Of a stretch of 64,000 nt of DNA, positions 54,881 through 62,898 are shown one piece after another. The DNA is taken from assembly GCA_017547145.1 (NCBI GenBank), contig JAFYQJ010000014.1, positions 186,001 to 250,000 on the forward strand, in the 5' to 3' direction. This stretch comes from Paludibacteraceae bacterium. GTDB lineage: Bacteria; Bacteroidota; Bacteroidia; Bacteroidales; Paludibacteraceae. The position numbers and the translations under genes were made by a program. Under the pieces are notes generated by a model that saw only the letters and a program-made list of their open reading frames with translations, was not told the DNA's origin and did no database searches. Positions within the stretch are counted from its first letter, which is position 1. Every line of letters starts with the position of its first letter.

Positions 54881-55895
54881 CTATTTTTTCAATGATAGTT
54901 TTGGGGTTAATGTCAAGACATTTGTACTTGATTGGGCAGCGTTTGTTGCGTTTTCGTCCAAGTATGGAGCATGGTCGGCAGCTTAATGAATTTTCTACAA
55001 TGTTGCTTTCGGATTGCTTCCAACCAAGTGAGCCAGCACAATGATGAGATGCTCCCCAAATTGAAATAACGGGCAAATTGACTAATGAGGCTAAATGCAT
55101 ATTGGCGGAGTCCATCGAAATCATAACGTCCAAATGATGCATTAGCTCTATTTCTTCTTTCAAGTTGAGTGATGTGTAAACTGCAAAAGTATTGTTAAAA
55201 AGAGTTTCCCAATCGGAGAGCATTTCGTATTCAACTTCACCTGCACCAAATAAAAAAATCTTTGTATTGGCTTTTTTGTCAAAATGCGAAATTACTTCTT
55301 TTATTTTTTTGGAAGGAAGGATTTTCCCTTGGTGTTGTGCAAAGGGAGCAATCCCAATCCAAGTTCCTTTTTTGTCGCCATATAAATTGGTGATTTTTTG
55401 AGGAATTGAGTCGCTTAAATTAGGCAGTTTTTCGAAATTTTTGTCGGTTTTTAGATTCGCTTTTGAAAAGCATTCGTTGTAAAGTTCAAAAATGCTTTTT
55501 AGTGGTTTTGAATGTTCGTATCCATTTTTTAGCAACAACAACTCGTTAATCCATTGGTGTTTTATGGTGTATAATTTGGTACAAGGTGATTGTATTTTAA
55601 GCAAGGTTTTTAGGAAAATGCTTTTTGTATTATTTTGTAAATCAATAACCTTATCAATTTTTTGTTTTTTTATTTCTTTTAAAAGTTTTAGTGTCCCTAT
55701 TGCTCCTTTGTGTTGGTTGCGGAGGTCTACACCAATGAATGTTGTGTTTGGTAAATCGGCGAAAAGTGGTTGTAGAAATGTGCGTGATGCAACTACAAAT
55801 TTTTCATTTGGTTGTAGTCGTGTCATCGATTCAAGCAAAGGGACTAGCATTGCTACATTGCTGATGGGAGAAAATCTTATTATAAGTGTACTCAT
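54867..55895 (-). CDS. Glycosyltransferase family 9 protein
   Basis: 342 residues, GT-B fold of the heptosyltransferase (GT9) type: an N-terminal Rossmann domain (LIIRFSPISNVAMLVPLLES), then the C-terminal nucleotide-sugar domain with WIGIAPFAQHQGKILP, MISMDSANMHLASLVNLPVISIWGAS (read as ISMDSANMHLAS) and the late PCSILGRKRNKRCPIKYKCL cysteine-rich end. Works in LPS core or other surface glycan assembly on the inner face of the inner membrane (inferred). Overlaps the exosortase-like gene by 4 bases. Confidence 0.9.
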   Translation of the reverse strand: MSTLIIRFSPISNVAMLVPLLESMTRLQPNEKFVVASRTFLQPLFADLPNTTFIGVDLRNQHKGAIGTLKLLKEIKKQKIDKVIDLQNNTKSIFLKTLLKIQSPCTKLYTIKHQWINELLLLKNGYEHSKPLKSIFELYNECFSKANLKTDKNFEKLPNLSDSIPQKITNLYGDKKGTWIGIAPFAQHQGKILPSKKIKEVISHFDKKANTKIFLFGAGEVEYEMLSDWETLFNNTFAVYTSLNLKEEIELMHHLDVMISMDSANMHLASLVNLPVISIWGASHHCAGSLGWKQSESNIVENSLSCRPCSILGRKRNKRCPIKYKCLDINPKTIIEKIEKNL

Positions 55896-56452
55896 TTTTG
55901 TTTATTAAAATATTCGTTCCACCATACCCAAAGTAAAAATATGATGCTGTAAAAAATATATTTAGTTACATACTCATGAAAGAAATTAAATTGTGCGATG
56001 TGGTATTCTACAATCCAACCTAAAAATGTAATACGCAAGATGTTGTAGGTATGGCAAATTAATAATCCTAAAGGAATGAACCAAAATTTGTGTTGCCAAA
56101 AACCTCTAGAGAAAATTATTATAGTTGCGAAGATAAACAGTTGTTTTATTCCGCTACAAGCCCAAACAATGTTCATCGATTGGTTGTTTGGGAAAATAAT
56201 ACGTGTATTTTCTAATATTACGTTTGGTTCAAATAGCGATAAAATATAATGTACAGCAATGGCTACGTGTTTTGTCATAGTAATAAATGGAGCCGAAATG
56301 TCTAATCCAAACCATGTAATGTCGTATATGGTCAAGTTGGTTTCATTATGAGAAATGGTCAATTTCCAAAATAGATGACAAGCAATAATTCCGATAATGA
56401 ATCGTATCACATCTTGATGAGTTTTTAATATATTTTTCAGCATTTTACTCAT
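55892..56452 (-). CDS. Exosortase/archaeosortase-family membrane protein
   Basis: Polytopic membrane protein of about 186 residues from the ATG at 56452 (MSKMLKNILK); a start five codons earlier at 56467 is possible. The three catalytic positions of the exosortase family are visible: Cys99 in WACSGIKQ, Arg140 in NILRITF and His159 in FFHEYVTKY, in three separate helices. Exosortases cleave C-terminal PEP-CTERM-like signals of exported proteins and link them to lipids or glycans; XrtF-like forms occur in Bacteroidota. Overlaps rlmH (8 bases) and the GT9 gene (4 bases), so it is translated with both. The substrate is unknown. Confidence 0.85.
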   Translation of the reverse strand: MSKMLKNILKTHQDVIRFIIGIIACHLFWKLTISHNETNLTIYDITWFGLDISAPFITMTKHVAIAVHYILSLFEPNVILENTRIIFPNNQSMNIVWACSGIKQLFIFATIIIFSRGFWQHKFWFIPLGLLICHTYNILRITFLGWIVEYHIAQFNFFHEYVTKYIFYSIIFLLWVWWNEYFNKQK

Positions 56453-56918
56453 GATGATAAGGTTCATTGTTTAAAATAGTAAAAGCTCTATATAGTTGCT
56501 CCGCAAAAATTACTCTAACCAACTGATGTGAGAATGTCATTTTCGAAAGAGAAAGTTTTTCGTTAGCACGATTATAAATGGCTTTGGAAAAACCATAAGC
56601 TCCACCGATGATGAATACTAAACGTTTAGCAACGTTGTTTTGTTTACGCTCGAGCCACGATGCAAATTCTAAAGATTTGAAATGTGCTCCTTTGTCGTCA
56701 AGTAGAACTACAGTATCGCTGCTTTGTAGCGTTTTTAGAATTAAATCTCCTTCTTTTTCTTTAATCTCGTTTTCAGATAAATTCTTTGTGTTTCGTAAAT
56801 CTGGAATTATCTCAATTTGGAAAGGTGCATAGTGTTTTAGTCGCCCTTCGTAATCCTTTAGCATTTCATTTAGTGGCGATGATGCTGTTTTCCCAACAAG
56901 TATCAAAATAATTTTCAT
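56445..56918 (-). CDS. rlmH: 23S rRNA pseudouridine(1915)-N3-methyltransferase RlmH
   Basis: SPOUT-fold methyltransferase that methylates pseudouridine 1915 in helix 69. 157 residues, the normal length, with an SPxNEMLKDYE-type N-terminus, the SAM-knot segment VFIIGGAYGFSKAIYNRANEKLSLSKMTFSHQLVRVIFAEQLYRAFTI (read as IIGGAYGFSKAI and SHQLVRVIFAEQLYRA), and the terminal PYHHE. First gene of the rlmH-exosortase-GT9 operon. Confidence 0.96.
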   Translation of the reverse strand: MKIILILVGKTASSPLNEMLKDYEGRLKHYAPFQIEIIPDLRNTKNLSENEIKEKEGDLILKTLQSSDTVVLLDDKGAHFKSLEFASWLERKQNNVAKRLVFIIGGAYGFSKAIYNRANEKLSLSKMTFSHQLVRVIFAEQLYRAFTILNNEPYHHE

Positions 56919-56950
56919 GGTTTTTAAATCCTTTTTTTTACGAAAAAAGC

Positions 56951-56958
56951 TACCTTTG
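56951..56958 (+). promoter_or_regulatory. Possible -7 box of nadC
   Basis: TACCTTTG matches TAnnTTTG, giving a ~90-nt leader before nadC. No -33 TTG at good spacing. Confidence 0.45.
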
Positions 56959-57051
56959 TTTTTTTGAAGCGTAATATATATTTAATATTTGCAAATATCG
57001 TCTTTTTCTAATACTTTTAAAAATTGATTATATAATTTATTGTAAAGAATA

Positions 57052-57894
57052 ATGAGTGAGAATTTAAATGAATTGATTAAGTTATGGTTTGCTGAAGATA
57101 TTGGTGATGGCGACCATACAACACTTTCGTGTATCCCCGACACTGCAATGGGAAAATCGCAGCTTATAGTGAAAGAAAATGGGGTGATAGCAGGTATAGA
57201 AGTTGCAAAACGTGTTTTCGCTGCTTTTGATTCGACGCTTAAAATGACGCAGTTTTTGCATGATGGAGATGAGGTGAAAGTAGGCGATGTGGCTTTTGTG
57301 GTTGAAGGAAAAATACAATCGCTATTGCAAACAGAGCGTTTGATGCTTAATATTATGCAGCGAATGAGTGGTGTGGCAACAACAACTCGTAGTTATGTAA
57401 AGTTACTCGAAGGCACCAAATGTCGTGTTTTGGATACTAGAAAAACAACCCCGGGGCTTCGTTTGCTCGAAAAAGAGGCTGTAAAAATAGGTGGAGGAAC
57501 AAATCACCGCATCGGATTATTTGATATGATTTTATTAAAAGATAATCATGTCGATTTTGCTGGTGGCATCAAAAAAGCCATTGCTCGTGCAAAAGAATAT
57601 TGTGCTGAAAAAGGTAAGAATTTGAAAATTGAAATAGAAGTTCGTAATTTTACAGAATTAGAAGAGGTATTGGAAGTAGGTGGTGTCGATAGAATTATGC
57701 TTGATAATTTTACGCCAGAAAATACGCGTAGAGCAGTGGAGTTGATTGCAGGACGCTATGAAACGGAATCTTCTGGTGGTATTACATTTGATACACTTCG
57801 CACTTATGCCGAATGTGGTGTAGATTTTATATCGGTAGGAGCACTTACGCATTCGGTTAAAAGTCTTGATATGAGTTTTAAAGCTGTTGAATAA
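57052..57894 (+). CDS. nadC: Nicotinate-nucleotide diphosphorylase (carboxylating)
   Basis: De novo NAD synthesis: quinolinate plus PRPP to nicotinate mononucleotide. 280 residues. Shows EDIGDGDHTT at the N-terminus, LNIMQRMSGVATTT, the phosphate-binding DTRKTTPGLRLLEKEAV region (read as DTRKTTPGLR), GGGTNHRIGL and LDNFTPE. Cytoplasmic. No other nad gene is in the window. The structured region 57900-58117 follows it. Confidence 0.96.
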   Translation: MSENLNELIKLWFAEDIGDGDHTTLSCIPDTAMGKSQLIVKENGVIAGIEVAKRVFAAFDSTLKMTQFLHDGDEVKVGDVAFVVEGKIQSLLQTERLMLNIMQRMSGVATTTRSYVKLLEGTKCRVLDTRKTTPGLRLLEKEAVKIGGGTNHRIGLFDMILLKDNHVDFAGGIKKAIARAKEYCAEKGKNLKIEIEVRNFTELEEVLEVGGVDRIMLDNFTPENTRRAVELIAGRYETESSGGITFDTLRTYAECGVDFISVGALTHSVKSLDMSFKAVE

Positions 57895-57904
57895 AAGAAA
57901 AAAG

Positions 57905-58117
57905 AATTGCCTATGAAGTGATTTGTTGTGTGTCCGTTTTACACACCTTGAAATTTGGAAAAACGTTTGCCTATTTTATGCCCCGAAACCTGAGAAATTT
58001 CTTGCATAAAAGAAATTAAACACACGAGCCTTTTGATTATATAAATCGAAAAACTTTGGTCTGTTCGCGTGGACAGTTCTCCTCGTTGGGGCGTGGGGTA
58101 TCTGTCCGCGTTTTTTT
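57905..58117 (+). ncRNA. Structured untranslated RNA with terminator-like end (novel candidate or leader)
   Basis: The ~310 bases between nadC and the lipoprotein have no coding frame but several hairpins. They are GTGTGT/ACACAC (57928-57933 with 57941-57946), TTTTATGC/GCATAAAA (57974-57981 with 58004-58011) and TTTTGATT/AATCGAAAA (58031-58038 with 58044-58052). The last is a GC-rich hairpin GGACAG/CTGTCC (58071-58076 with 58102-58107), followed by seven T. CTGT at 58061-58064 can instead pair with ACAG at 58073-58076, mutually exclusive with the terminator. Either a small RNA, or a riboswitch-like leader controlling the lipoprotein gene. Confidence 0.45.
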
Positions 58118-58207
58118 GTGTGTATACGTTTTTTATATTATGACAGAAATGGAGTAGTCCGAAAAGCCAAAGAAGTGAGTAGGAAGTAATTTGAAATCTT
58201 TAATAAA

Positions 58208-58924
58208 ATGAAAAAAATAAAGAATTTTTGTTTGCCAATACTATTTTTAGTGTTAAGTGTTGGATTTGTTTCCTGTGATAATAGTGGCGAAGAACCTCAA
58301 GACCCTATGGCTGATGTTCAAGGTGGTACGAATAACTCTGTTCAATCAGGCTCGGGAGCAACAAGTGGAAACTCTGGGAATTCTAATTCAGGTACTTCTA
58401 ATACACCTGTAACTGGCACCGAGAACGGATACGCTTGGGTCGATCTTGGTTTGAGTGTGAAATGGGCAACTTGCAACGTGGGTGCAACGGCTCCTGAAAT
58501 GGTTGGCGATAAATTTCAATGGGGTGCTGTTACTACGAGTGGTAGTTATACTACAGAAGATCCTTATATTTTACCTCTCGAGATGGATGCTGCTGCTGTG
58601 AATATGGGAGGCAAGTGGCGTATGCCTACAAAAGCCGAAATGGAAGAGTTGGTGTCTAATTGCACTTGGAAGCAAAAAGTGATAGGTACAATGAATGGCT
58701 ACGAGGTGAAAAGCAATGTCAATGGCGGAAGTATTTATCTTCCAGTAAGTTATGATAGTTATTCCGTGGGTGGAAACTATTGGACAAGTTCATTGTCTCA
58801 AAACACCTATAGCTATTACCAACCATATTCTCTTTCTTTTGGTCCGGAAAGTATAAAAGTCGTAACAGCTACAAATGTTAATAATCGAGGTAGTAAATAC
58901 TCTATTCGTGGCGTTTGTGAATAA
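58208..58924 (+). CDS. Lipoprotein with FISUMP-like domain
   Basis: 238 residues. Lipobox GFVSC with Cys23; a low-complexity Gly/Ser/Asn linker (~35-70); then a domain starting GYAWVDLGLSVKWATCNVGA and continuing with MGGKWRMPTKAEMEELVSNC and ending YSIRGVCE. That matches the Fibrobacter-succinogenes-major-paralog-like (FISUMP) domain, often found in surface lipoproteins of Bacteroidota. Function unknown. The preceding structured RNA may regulate it. Confidence 0.85.
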   Translation: MKKIKNFCLPILFLVLSVGFVSCDNSGEEPQDPMADVQGGTNNSVQSGSGATSGNSGNSNSGTSNTPVTGTENGYAWVDLGLSVKWATCNVGATAPEMVGDKFQWGAVTTSGSYTTEDPYILPLEMDAAAVNMGGKWRMPTKAEMEELVSNCTWKQKVIGTMNGYEVKSNVNGGSIYLPVSYDSYSVGGNYWTSSLSQNTYSYYQPYSLSFGPESIKVVTATNVNNRGSKYSIRGVCE

Positions 58925-58944
58925 AAACGAAGAGGATAAAAAAG

Positions 58945-58981
58945 AAAAAGCAGAAAACTTTAAAAGTTTTCTGCTTTTTTT
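58945..58981. terminator. Bidirectional terminator between the lipoprotein and tRNA-Thr
   Basis: AAAAGCAGAAAACTTT and AAAGTTTTCTGCTTTT form a long perfect inverted repeat with T runs in both directions. It ends the lipoprotein transcript (plus) and the SRP RNA-tRNA-Thr transcript (minus). Confidence 0.92.
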
Positions 58982-58982
58982 G

Positions 58983-59056
58983 AGCCTCTTGTCGGATTCG
59001 AACCAACGACCCCGAGATTACAAATCACGTGCTCTGGCCAACTGAGCTAAAGAGGC
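58983..59056 (-). tRNA. tRNA-Thr (anticodon TGT)
   Basis: On the minus strand GCCTCTT pairs with AAGAGGC, discriminator T. D arm GCTC/GAGC, anticodon loop TTTGTAA with TGT, T arm GGTTCGAATCC. CCA is not encoded. It begins about four bases after the end of the SRP RNA and has no promoter of its own. Confidence 0.93.
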
Positions 59057-59060
59057 GGTT

Positions 59061-59159
59061 GGGGTAAGCTGTCTATATCGCACCGCTACAACCTTCTACC
59101 CTTGCTGCGATCAAGCCCTGGGGGAGTTCAAAGGGAGCTGGTCGTATAGGACTTACCCG
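59061..59159 (-). ncRNA. ffs: Signal recognition particle RNA (4.5S-type)
   Basis: On the minus strand the ends pair (CTTACCC and GGGTAAG, 59152-59158 with 59062-59068), giving a ~99-nt hairpin-like RNA. The apex CCCCCAGGGCTT ... AGCAAGGGTA corresponds to the symmetric and asymmetric Ffh-binding loops of small bacterial SRP RNAs. It forms the SRP core with Ffh for membrane targeting. A strong promoter lies directly upstream. Length and motif agree; exact ends are estimated. Confidence 0.8.
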
Positions 59160-59163
59160 ACTG

Positions 59164-59193
59164 CAAAGGTAGTAATTATTGTTATAAATCAAA
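59164..59193 (-). promoter_or_regulatory. Promoter of SRP RNA and tRNA-Thr
   Basis: On the minus strand TTTG (59190-59193), an 18-base spacer and TACCTTTG (59164-59171), four to five bases from the RNA 5' end region. Confidence 0.75.
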
Positions 59194-59211
59194 ATAGATT
59201 TTCATTATTTT

Positions 59212-60918
59212 TTATGTGAAAGATTTTTTTTCTAATACCCTTGCTGCTTGTTCTAAGGCAGCGTTGATGTTGTTACAAATATTTTCTTCACCTAAAATTT
59301 CTATAAATCCTGCTTTTTTGAGTGTTTTTTGAACTTGTGGATTAACGCCCGAAAGTACAATTTGGATATCGTCGCGTTTAGACGTAATACAAAGAGTTTC
59401 AAGGTTGTGGAGCCCCGTAGAGTCTATAAAAGGCACTTTACGCATACGAATAATTCGTACAGAAGGCTTTTCGCCAAACGATTTCATAATCTCGTCGAAT
59501 TTGTTGGCAATACCAAAAAAGTAAGGTCCATCAATTTCATATACTTCAACGCCTTTTGGAATGATTAGTTTCTCTTCGTGCAATGTAACATCGGTTTCGT
59601 TGTTAGGGTCAATTTCGTTATGAAAAATACGTATGCTCGCCGATTCGTTTGTACGTTTAAGAAAAAGTACAATAGCAAGAAGTAAACCTATTTCGATAGC
59701 AATAGTAAGGTCAAAAATTACGGTAAGGAAAAAAGTTACCAATAAAATTGCGAAATCGGATTTTGGATTTTTCGCTAGAGAAACAAATGTTCTCCAACCA
59801 CTCATATTATACGAAACCATAATAAGTACTCCTGCAAGGCAAGACATTGGAATATATCCAACAAATTTTCCTAAAAATAGTAGTACAAGAAGTAAGACTA
59901 AAGCATGTACGATACCTGCAATTGGTGTTTTCCCTCCGTTGTTGATATTTGTCATTGTACGTGCAATGGCTCCGGTTGCAGGTATACCTCCAAAAAATGG
60001 AACTACAATGTTTGCTACACCTTGCCCAATAAGTTCAGTATTTGAGTCGTGTTTGTCGCTTATGACGCCATCGGCTACCATTGCGGATAAAAGAGACTCT
60101 ATGGCACCAAGCATTGCAATGGTAAATGCTGCGGGGAATAGTGCTTGAATCAAGCCTACGAAACTTTGCCCTTCTGCAAGGCTAATTTCGGGGAGTTTTG
60201 GTGTAGGAAAACCTGTTGGTAATTCGTATAAATCCCCAATTGTTTTTATCGATTCGATACCAAAATAGTTTTTTAATACTAGACTAACAATGGTCATAAG
60301 TATGATAGCAACGAGAGAACCCGGTATTTTTTTTGAAATTTTTGGTGTGAAAATAATAAGAAGAATGCTACAAATACCGATGCCAAAAGCCCACCAATTG
60401 ATATGTGTAATATTTTGAAAGTAGCAAATCCATTTATGAATAAAATCTGCAGGAACATTTTTTATACCAAGATCGAACAAATCGTTCATTTGTGTAGAAA
60501 AAATAGTCAAGGCAATACCTCCTGTAAATCCAATAATGATAGGGTAGGGAACGAATTTAATTATGTTACCCATTTTGCAAAATCCCATTGCTACTAGAAT
60601 GATACCAGCCATGATTGTTGAAATCATCAAACCACTTAAACCGTATTGTTGTATGATACCATATACAATAACAATAAAAGCACCAGTAGGACCGCCGATT
60701 TGAACTTTTGTGCCACCTAAAAATGAAATGAAAAATCCTGCAATAATAGCAGTTATCAAACCTTCGGTTGGACCAACACCCGAGGCGATACCGAAAGCAA
60801 TAGCTAACGGAATAGCAACTATACCAACAATGACACCTGCCATGATGTCGGCAGAAAATTTTGCTTTTGAATAATCTTTTAGAGCAGAAAACAGTTTTGG
60901 TTTAAATCCTATATTCAT
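59212..60918 (-). CDS. SulP-family anion transporter with STAS domain
   Basis: Inner-membrane SLC26/SulP transporter (sulfate, bicarbonate or related anions). 568 residues. Membrane domain of ~14 hydrophobic segments (~1-420) begins DYSKAKFSADIMAGVIVGIVAIPLAIAFGIASGVGP (read as AGVIVGIVAIPLAIAFG). The C-terminal cytosolic STAS domain (~440-560) contains FIDSTGLHNLETL. The exact anion cannot be told. Overlaps murI by 4 bases. Confidence 0.92.
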   Translation of the reverse strand: MNIGFKPKLFSALKDYSKAKFSADIMAGVIVGIVAIPLAIAFGIASGVGPTEGLITAIIAGFFISFLGGTKVQIGGPTGAFIVIVYGIIQQYGLSGLMISTIMAGIILVAMGFCKMGNIIKFVPYPIIIGFTGGIALTIFSTQMNDLFDLGIKNVPADFIHKWICYFQNITHINWWAFGIGICSILLIIFTPKISKKIPGSLVAIILMTIVSLVLKNYFGIESIKTIGDLYELPTGFPTPKLPEISLAEGQSFVGLIQALFPAAFTIAMLGAIESLLSAMVADGVISDKHDSNTELIGQGVANIVVPFFGGIPATGAIARTMTNINNGGKTPIAGIVHALVLLLVLLFLGKFVGYIPMSCLAGVLIMVSYNMSGWRTFVSLAKNPKSDFAILLVTFFLTVIFDLTIAIEIGLLLAIVLFLKRTNESASIRIFHNEIDPNNETDVTLHEEKLIIPKGVEVYEIDGPYFFGIANKFDEIMKSFGEKPSVRIIRMRKVPFIDSTGLHNLETLCITSKRDDIQIVLSGVNPQVQKTLKKAGFIEILGEENICNNINAALEQAARVLEKKSFT

Positions 60919-61751
60919 AAAATATTGATGTGTTTAGCGTTAATTTTTTTATTAAGGAAAAGTGCTGCTGATGCATTGAATTTGTCAGCAGATTCTGTTG
61001 TTAGGAATTCTATATGTGCATTTTTTGAGCATTTAGTTTCTATTTCTGGGTGTCGGTTTAGGTAATCTTTAAGACTTTGGCCAACAATATCGCCTTGTGA
61101 AATTATATTAATATTGCTTGGCAGATATTTTTTTATTTTTTCTAAAATCAAGGGGTAGTGCGTACATCCAAGTATTAAAGTGTCTATATTGTTATTTTTA
61201 GAAAGTAAAGTATCAATATCTTTCTTAATAAAGAAGTCGGCACCTTCAGATTGGTGCTCGCCATTTTCGATAAGTGGAACCCACATAGGGCAAGCGTGTG
61301 AAACAATATTTACCTCTGGAAAAATTTTAGCTACTTCCATGGGGTACGAATTGGATTGGATAGTACCACTAGTTCCAAGGAGTCCAACATGTTTGCTTTG
61401 GGTTATTTCTCCAATTATTTCAGATGTTGGTCGAATGATGCCTAAAACCCTTCTCGAAGGATCAATGTTTGGTAAATCGTTTTGTTGAATTGTGCGTAAT
61501 GCTTTTGCTGAAGCTGTGTTGCAAGCTAGTATTACCAAGTGGCAACCTAAATCGAACAACTTTTTGACGCATTGTAATGTATAATCGTAAACAACTTCAA
61601 ATGAGCGAGTACCATAAGGTGCACGTGCATTATCACCTAGGTAGATATAGTCGTATTGTGGAAGTTGTTTCTGAATCTTTTCGAAAATGGTTAATCCTCC
61701 ATAACCAGAATCGAAAATGCCAATTGGTGCGGGATTTGTCGGTAATGTCAT
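60915..61751 (-). CDS. murI: Glutamate racemase
   Basis: Makes D-glutamate for peptidoglycan. 278 residues, with GIFDSGYGGLT (catalytic-site Asp/Ser), YLGDNARAPYG, catalytic cysteine in ILACNTASAKAL, and the second cysteine in LGCTHYPLI. Cytoplasmic. Overlaps the upstream OmpH-type gene and the downstream sulP gene by 4 bases each. Confidence 0.95.
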   Translation of the reverse strand: MTLPTNPAPIGIFDSGYGGLTIFEKIQKQLPQYDYIYLGDNARAPYGTRSFEVVYDYTLQCVKKLFDLGCHLVILACNTASAKALRTIQQNDLPNIDPSRRVLGIIRPTSEIIGEITQSKHVGLLGTSGTIQSNSYPMEVAKIFPEVNIVSHACPMWVPLIENGEHQSEGADFFIKKDIDTLLSKNNNIDTLILGCTHYPLILEKIKKYLPSNINIISQGDIVGQSLKDYLNRHPEIETKCSKNAHIEFLTTESADKFNASAALFLNKKINAKHINIL

Positions 61752-62266
61752 TTTTTTAATAATTTTTTTTCGACAAATGGAAATAAATCGATGCAGTTGG
61801 GAGCAAGGTAATGTGTGTGCTTTTTGTCAAGTACAACGGTAATATTTTGCTCTTGTGCAATTTGATTTATAATTAATGAGATATTTCTCTCTAGCTCTTT
61901 CATTAACGAGTCTTGTTCGTGTTTTATTTGCTCTTTGTATTGAATTTTGTAAGTAGCAAGACGTTTTTCTGCTTCAGTAATTTCTGCTTGGCGAGCTTTT
62001 TTTATAGCATCAAGCATTTCGTTGTTGTTTTTCAAATAATCCTTAATTTTCTTGTTGTATTCTTGTTGCATTCGTTTGAATTCTTTCTCGTATTCAGCGG
62101 TTGCTGTCTGTATCTGTTTTTCTATTTTTGATTTCTCGGGTGAAATATCTAAAATAGAATCTATATCTATATAACCAATTTTTATACTTGGTGTAAGTGA
62201 ATCGGTTTGTGCAACAGCATTGTAAGCAAAAAGAAATAGCAGTGTCGAGAAAAATAACTTTTTCAT
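61748..62266 (-). CDS. OmpH/Skp-family periplasmic chaperone, third copy
   Basis: 172 residues. Signal peptide (~1-19, AVAQ), then IKIGYIDIDSIL, the helical tentacle (~40-130, Lys/Glu-rich, EAEKRLATYKIQYKEQI) and a return VVLDKKHTHYLAP with the beta end. Skp-type chaperones hold unfolded outer-membrane proteins for BamA. Third of three paralogs in a row. Separated from the second by a hairpin (62284-62310), and coupled to murI by a 4-base overlap. Confidence 0.88.
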   Translation of the reverse strand: MKKLFFSTLLFLFAYNAVAQTDSLTPSIKIGYIDIDSILDISPEKSKIEKQIQTATAEYEKEFKRMQQEYNKKIKDYLKNNNEMLDAIKKARQAEITEAEKRLATYKIQYKEQIKHEQDSLMKELERNISLIINQIAQEQNITVVLDKKHTHYLAPNCIDLFPFVEKKLLKK

Positions 62267-62283
62267 TTTATTGTCTTTAAAAG

Positions 62284-62312
62284 AAAAGGCTACAACAAGT
62301 GCAGCCTTTTTT
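62284..62312. terminator. Terminator-like hairpin between the second and third OmpH genes
   Basis: AAAAGGCT pairs with AGCCTTTT around an 11-base loop and is followed by T on the plus strand. On the minus strand it lies between two OmpH genes and could weaken read-through into the third OmpH-murI-sulP set. Confidence 0.55.
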
Positions 62313-62329
62313 ATGTTATAAATTATTTT

Positions 62330-62833
62330 TTAGTTAAGACCTAATTCTTTTTTTACCAAAGGAGCAACATTGATAGCTTTGTCTGATTTGAAAAGAATAG
62401 TCTCTTGAGTGAAGATATAAAGGAAATTATTCTTTTTCCCAACAGCTTCGATAGCTGCTAATAGTTTTTCTTGTATAGGTTTTAATAACTCTTGTTGTTT
62501 TTTTTCTCCTTCACTCATCAAAGTTTGGTATGTTGTTTCTAAACGTCTTTGCATTTCGATGATTTCTTGTTCACGAACAGAAAGAATACTTTGACTTAAA
62601 GTTGCTTTTTCTTGTTCCAATTTTAAATATTTGTCGTTTATTTCTTTTTGCATATCTTCCAAGAATTTCTTGTTTTGCTCATTGAAATCAGCCATTTGTT
62701 TTTCGTAATCAGATATTTCTGGCATCATCATCATTATTTCAGTAGCATTTACATATCCTAATTTAATTTCTTGAGCAGAAATGAATGCTGTTGGCATTAA
62801 AAATAGAGCTGCTAATAAGATTTTTTTCAACAT
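62330..62833 (-). CDS. OmpH/Skp-family periplasmic chaperone, second copy
   Basis: 167 residues. Signal peptide (~1-20, FISAQ), IKLGYVNATEIM, long charged helix (FNEQNKKFLEDMQKEINDKY) and a C-terminal beta return (FLYIFTQETILF). It has its own promoter on the minus strand: TTG, a 19-base spacer and TACCTTTG (62869-62898). Confidence 0.9.
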   Translation of the reverse strand: MLKKILLAALFLMPTAFISAQEIKLGYVNATEIMMMMPEISDYEKQMADFNEQNKKFLEDMQKEINDKYLKLEQEKATLSQSILSVREQEIIEMQRRLETTYQTLMSEGEKKQQELLKPIQEKLLAAIEAVGKKNNFLYIFTQETILFKSDKAINVAPLVKKELGLN

Positions 62834-62868
62834 AATAGTATTCTTTTTTAGTTAGTTATAATTTTTTA

Positions 62869-62898
62869 CAAAGGTACGTATTTATTTTGAATAACCAA
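62869..62898 (-). promoter_or_regulatory. Promoter of the second OmpH gene
   Basis: On the minus strand TTG (62896-62898), a 19-base spacer and TACCTTTG (62869-62876), ~36 bases before the start codon. It overlaps the end of the first OmpH gene. Confidence 0.65.

Noticed and set aside
59035-59160. Possible protein or regulatory region upstream of sulP
   Set aside because: It is explained by the SRP RNA and its promoter on the minus strand.
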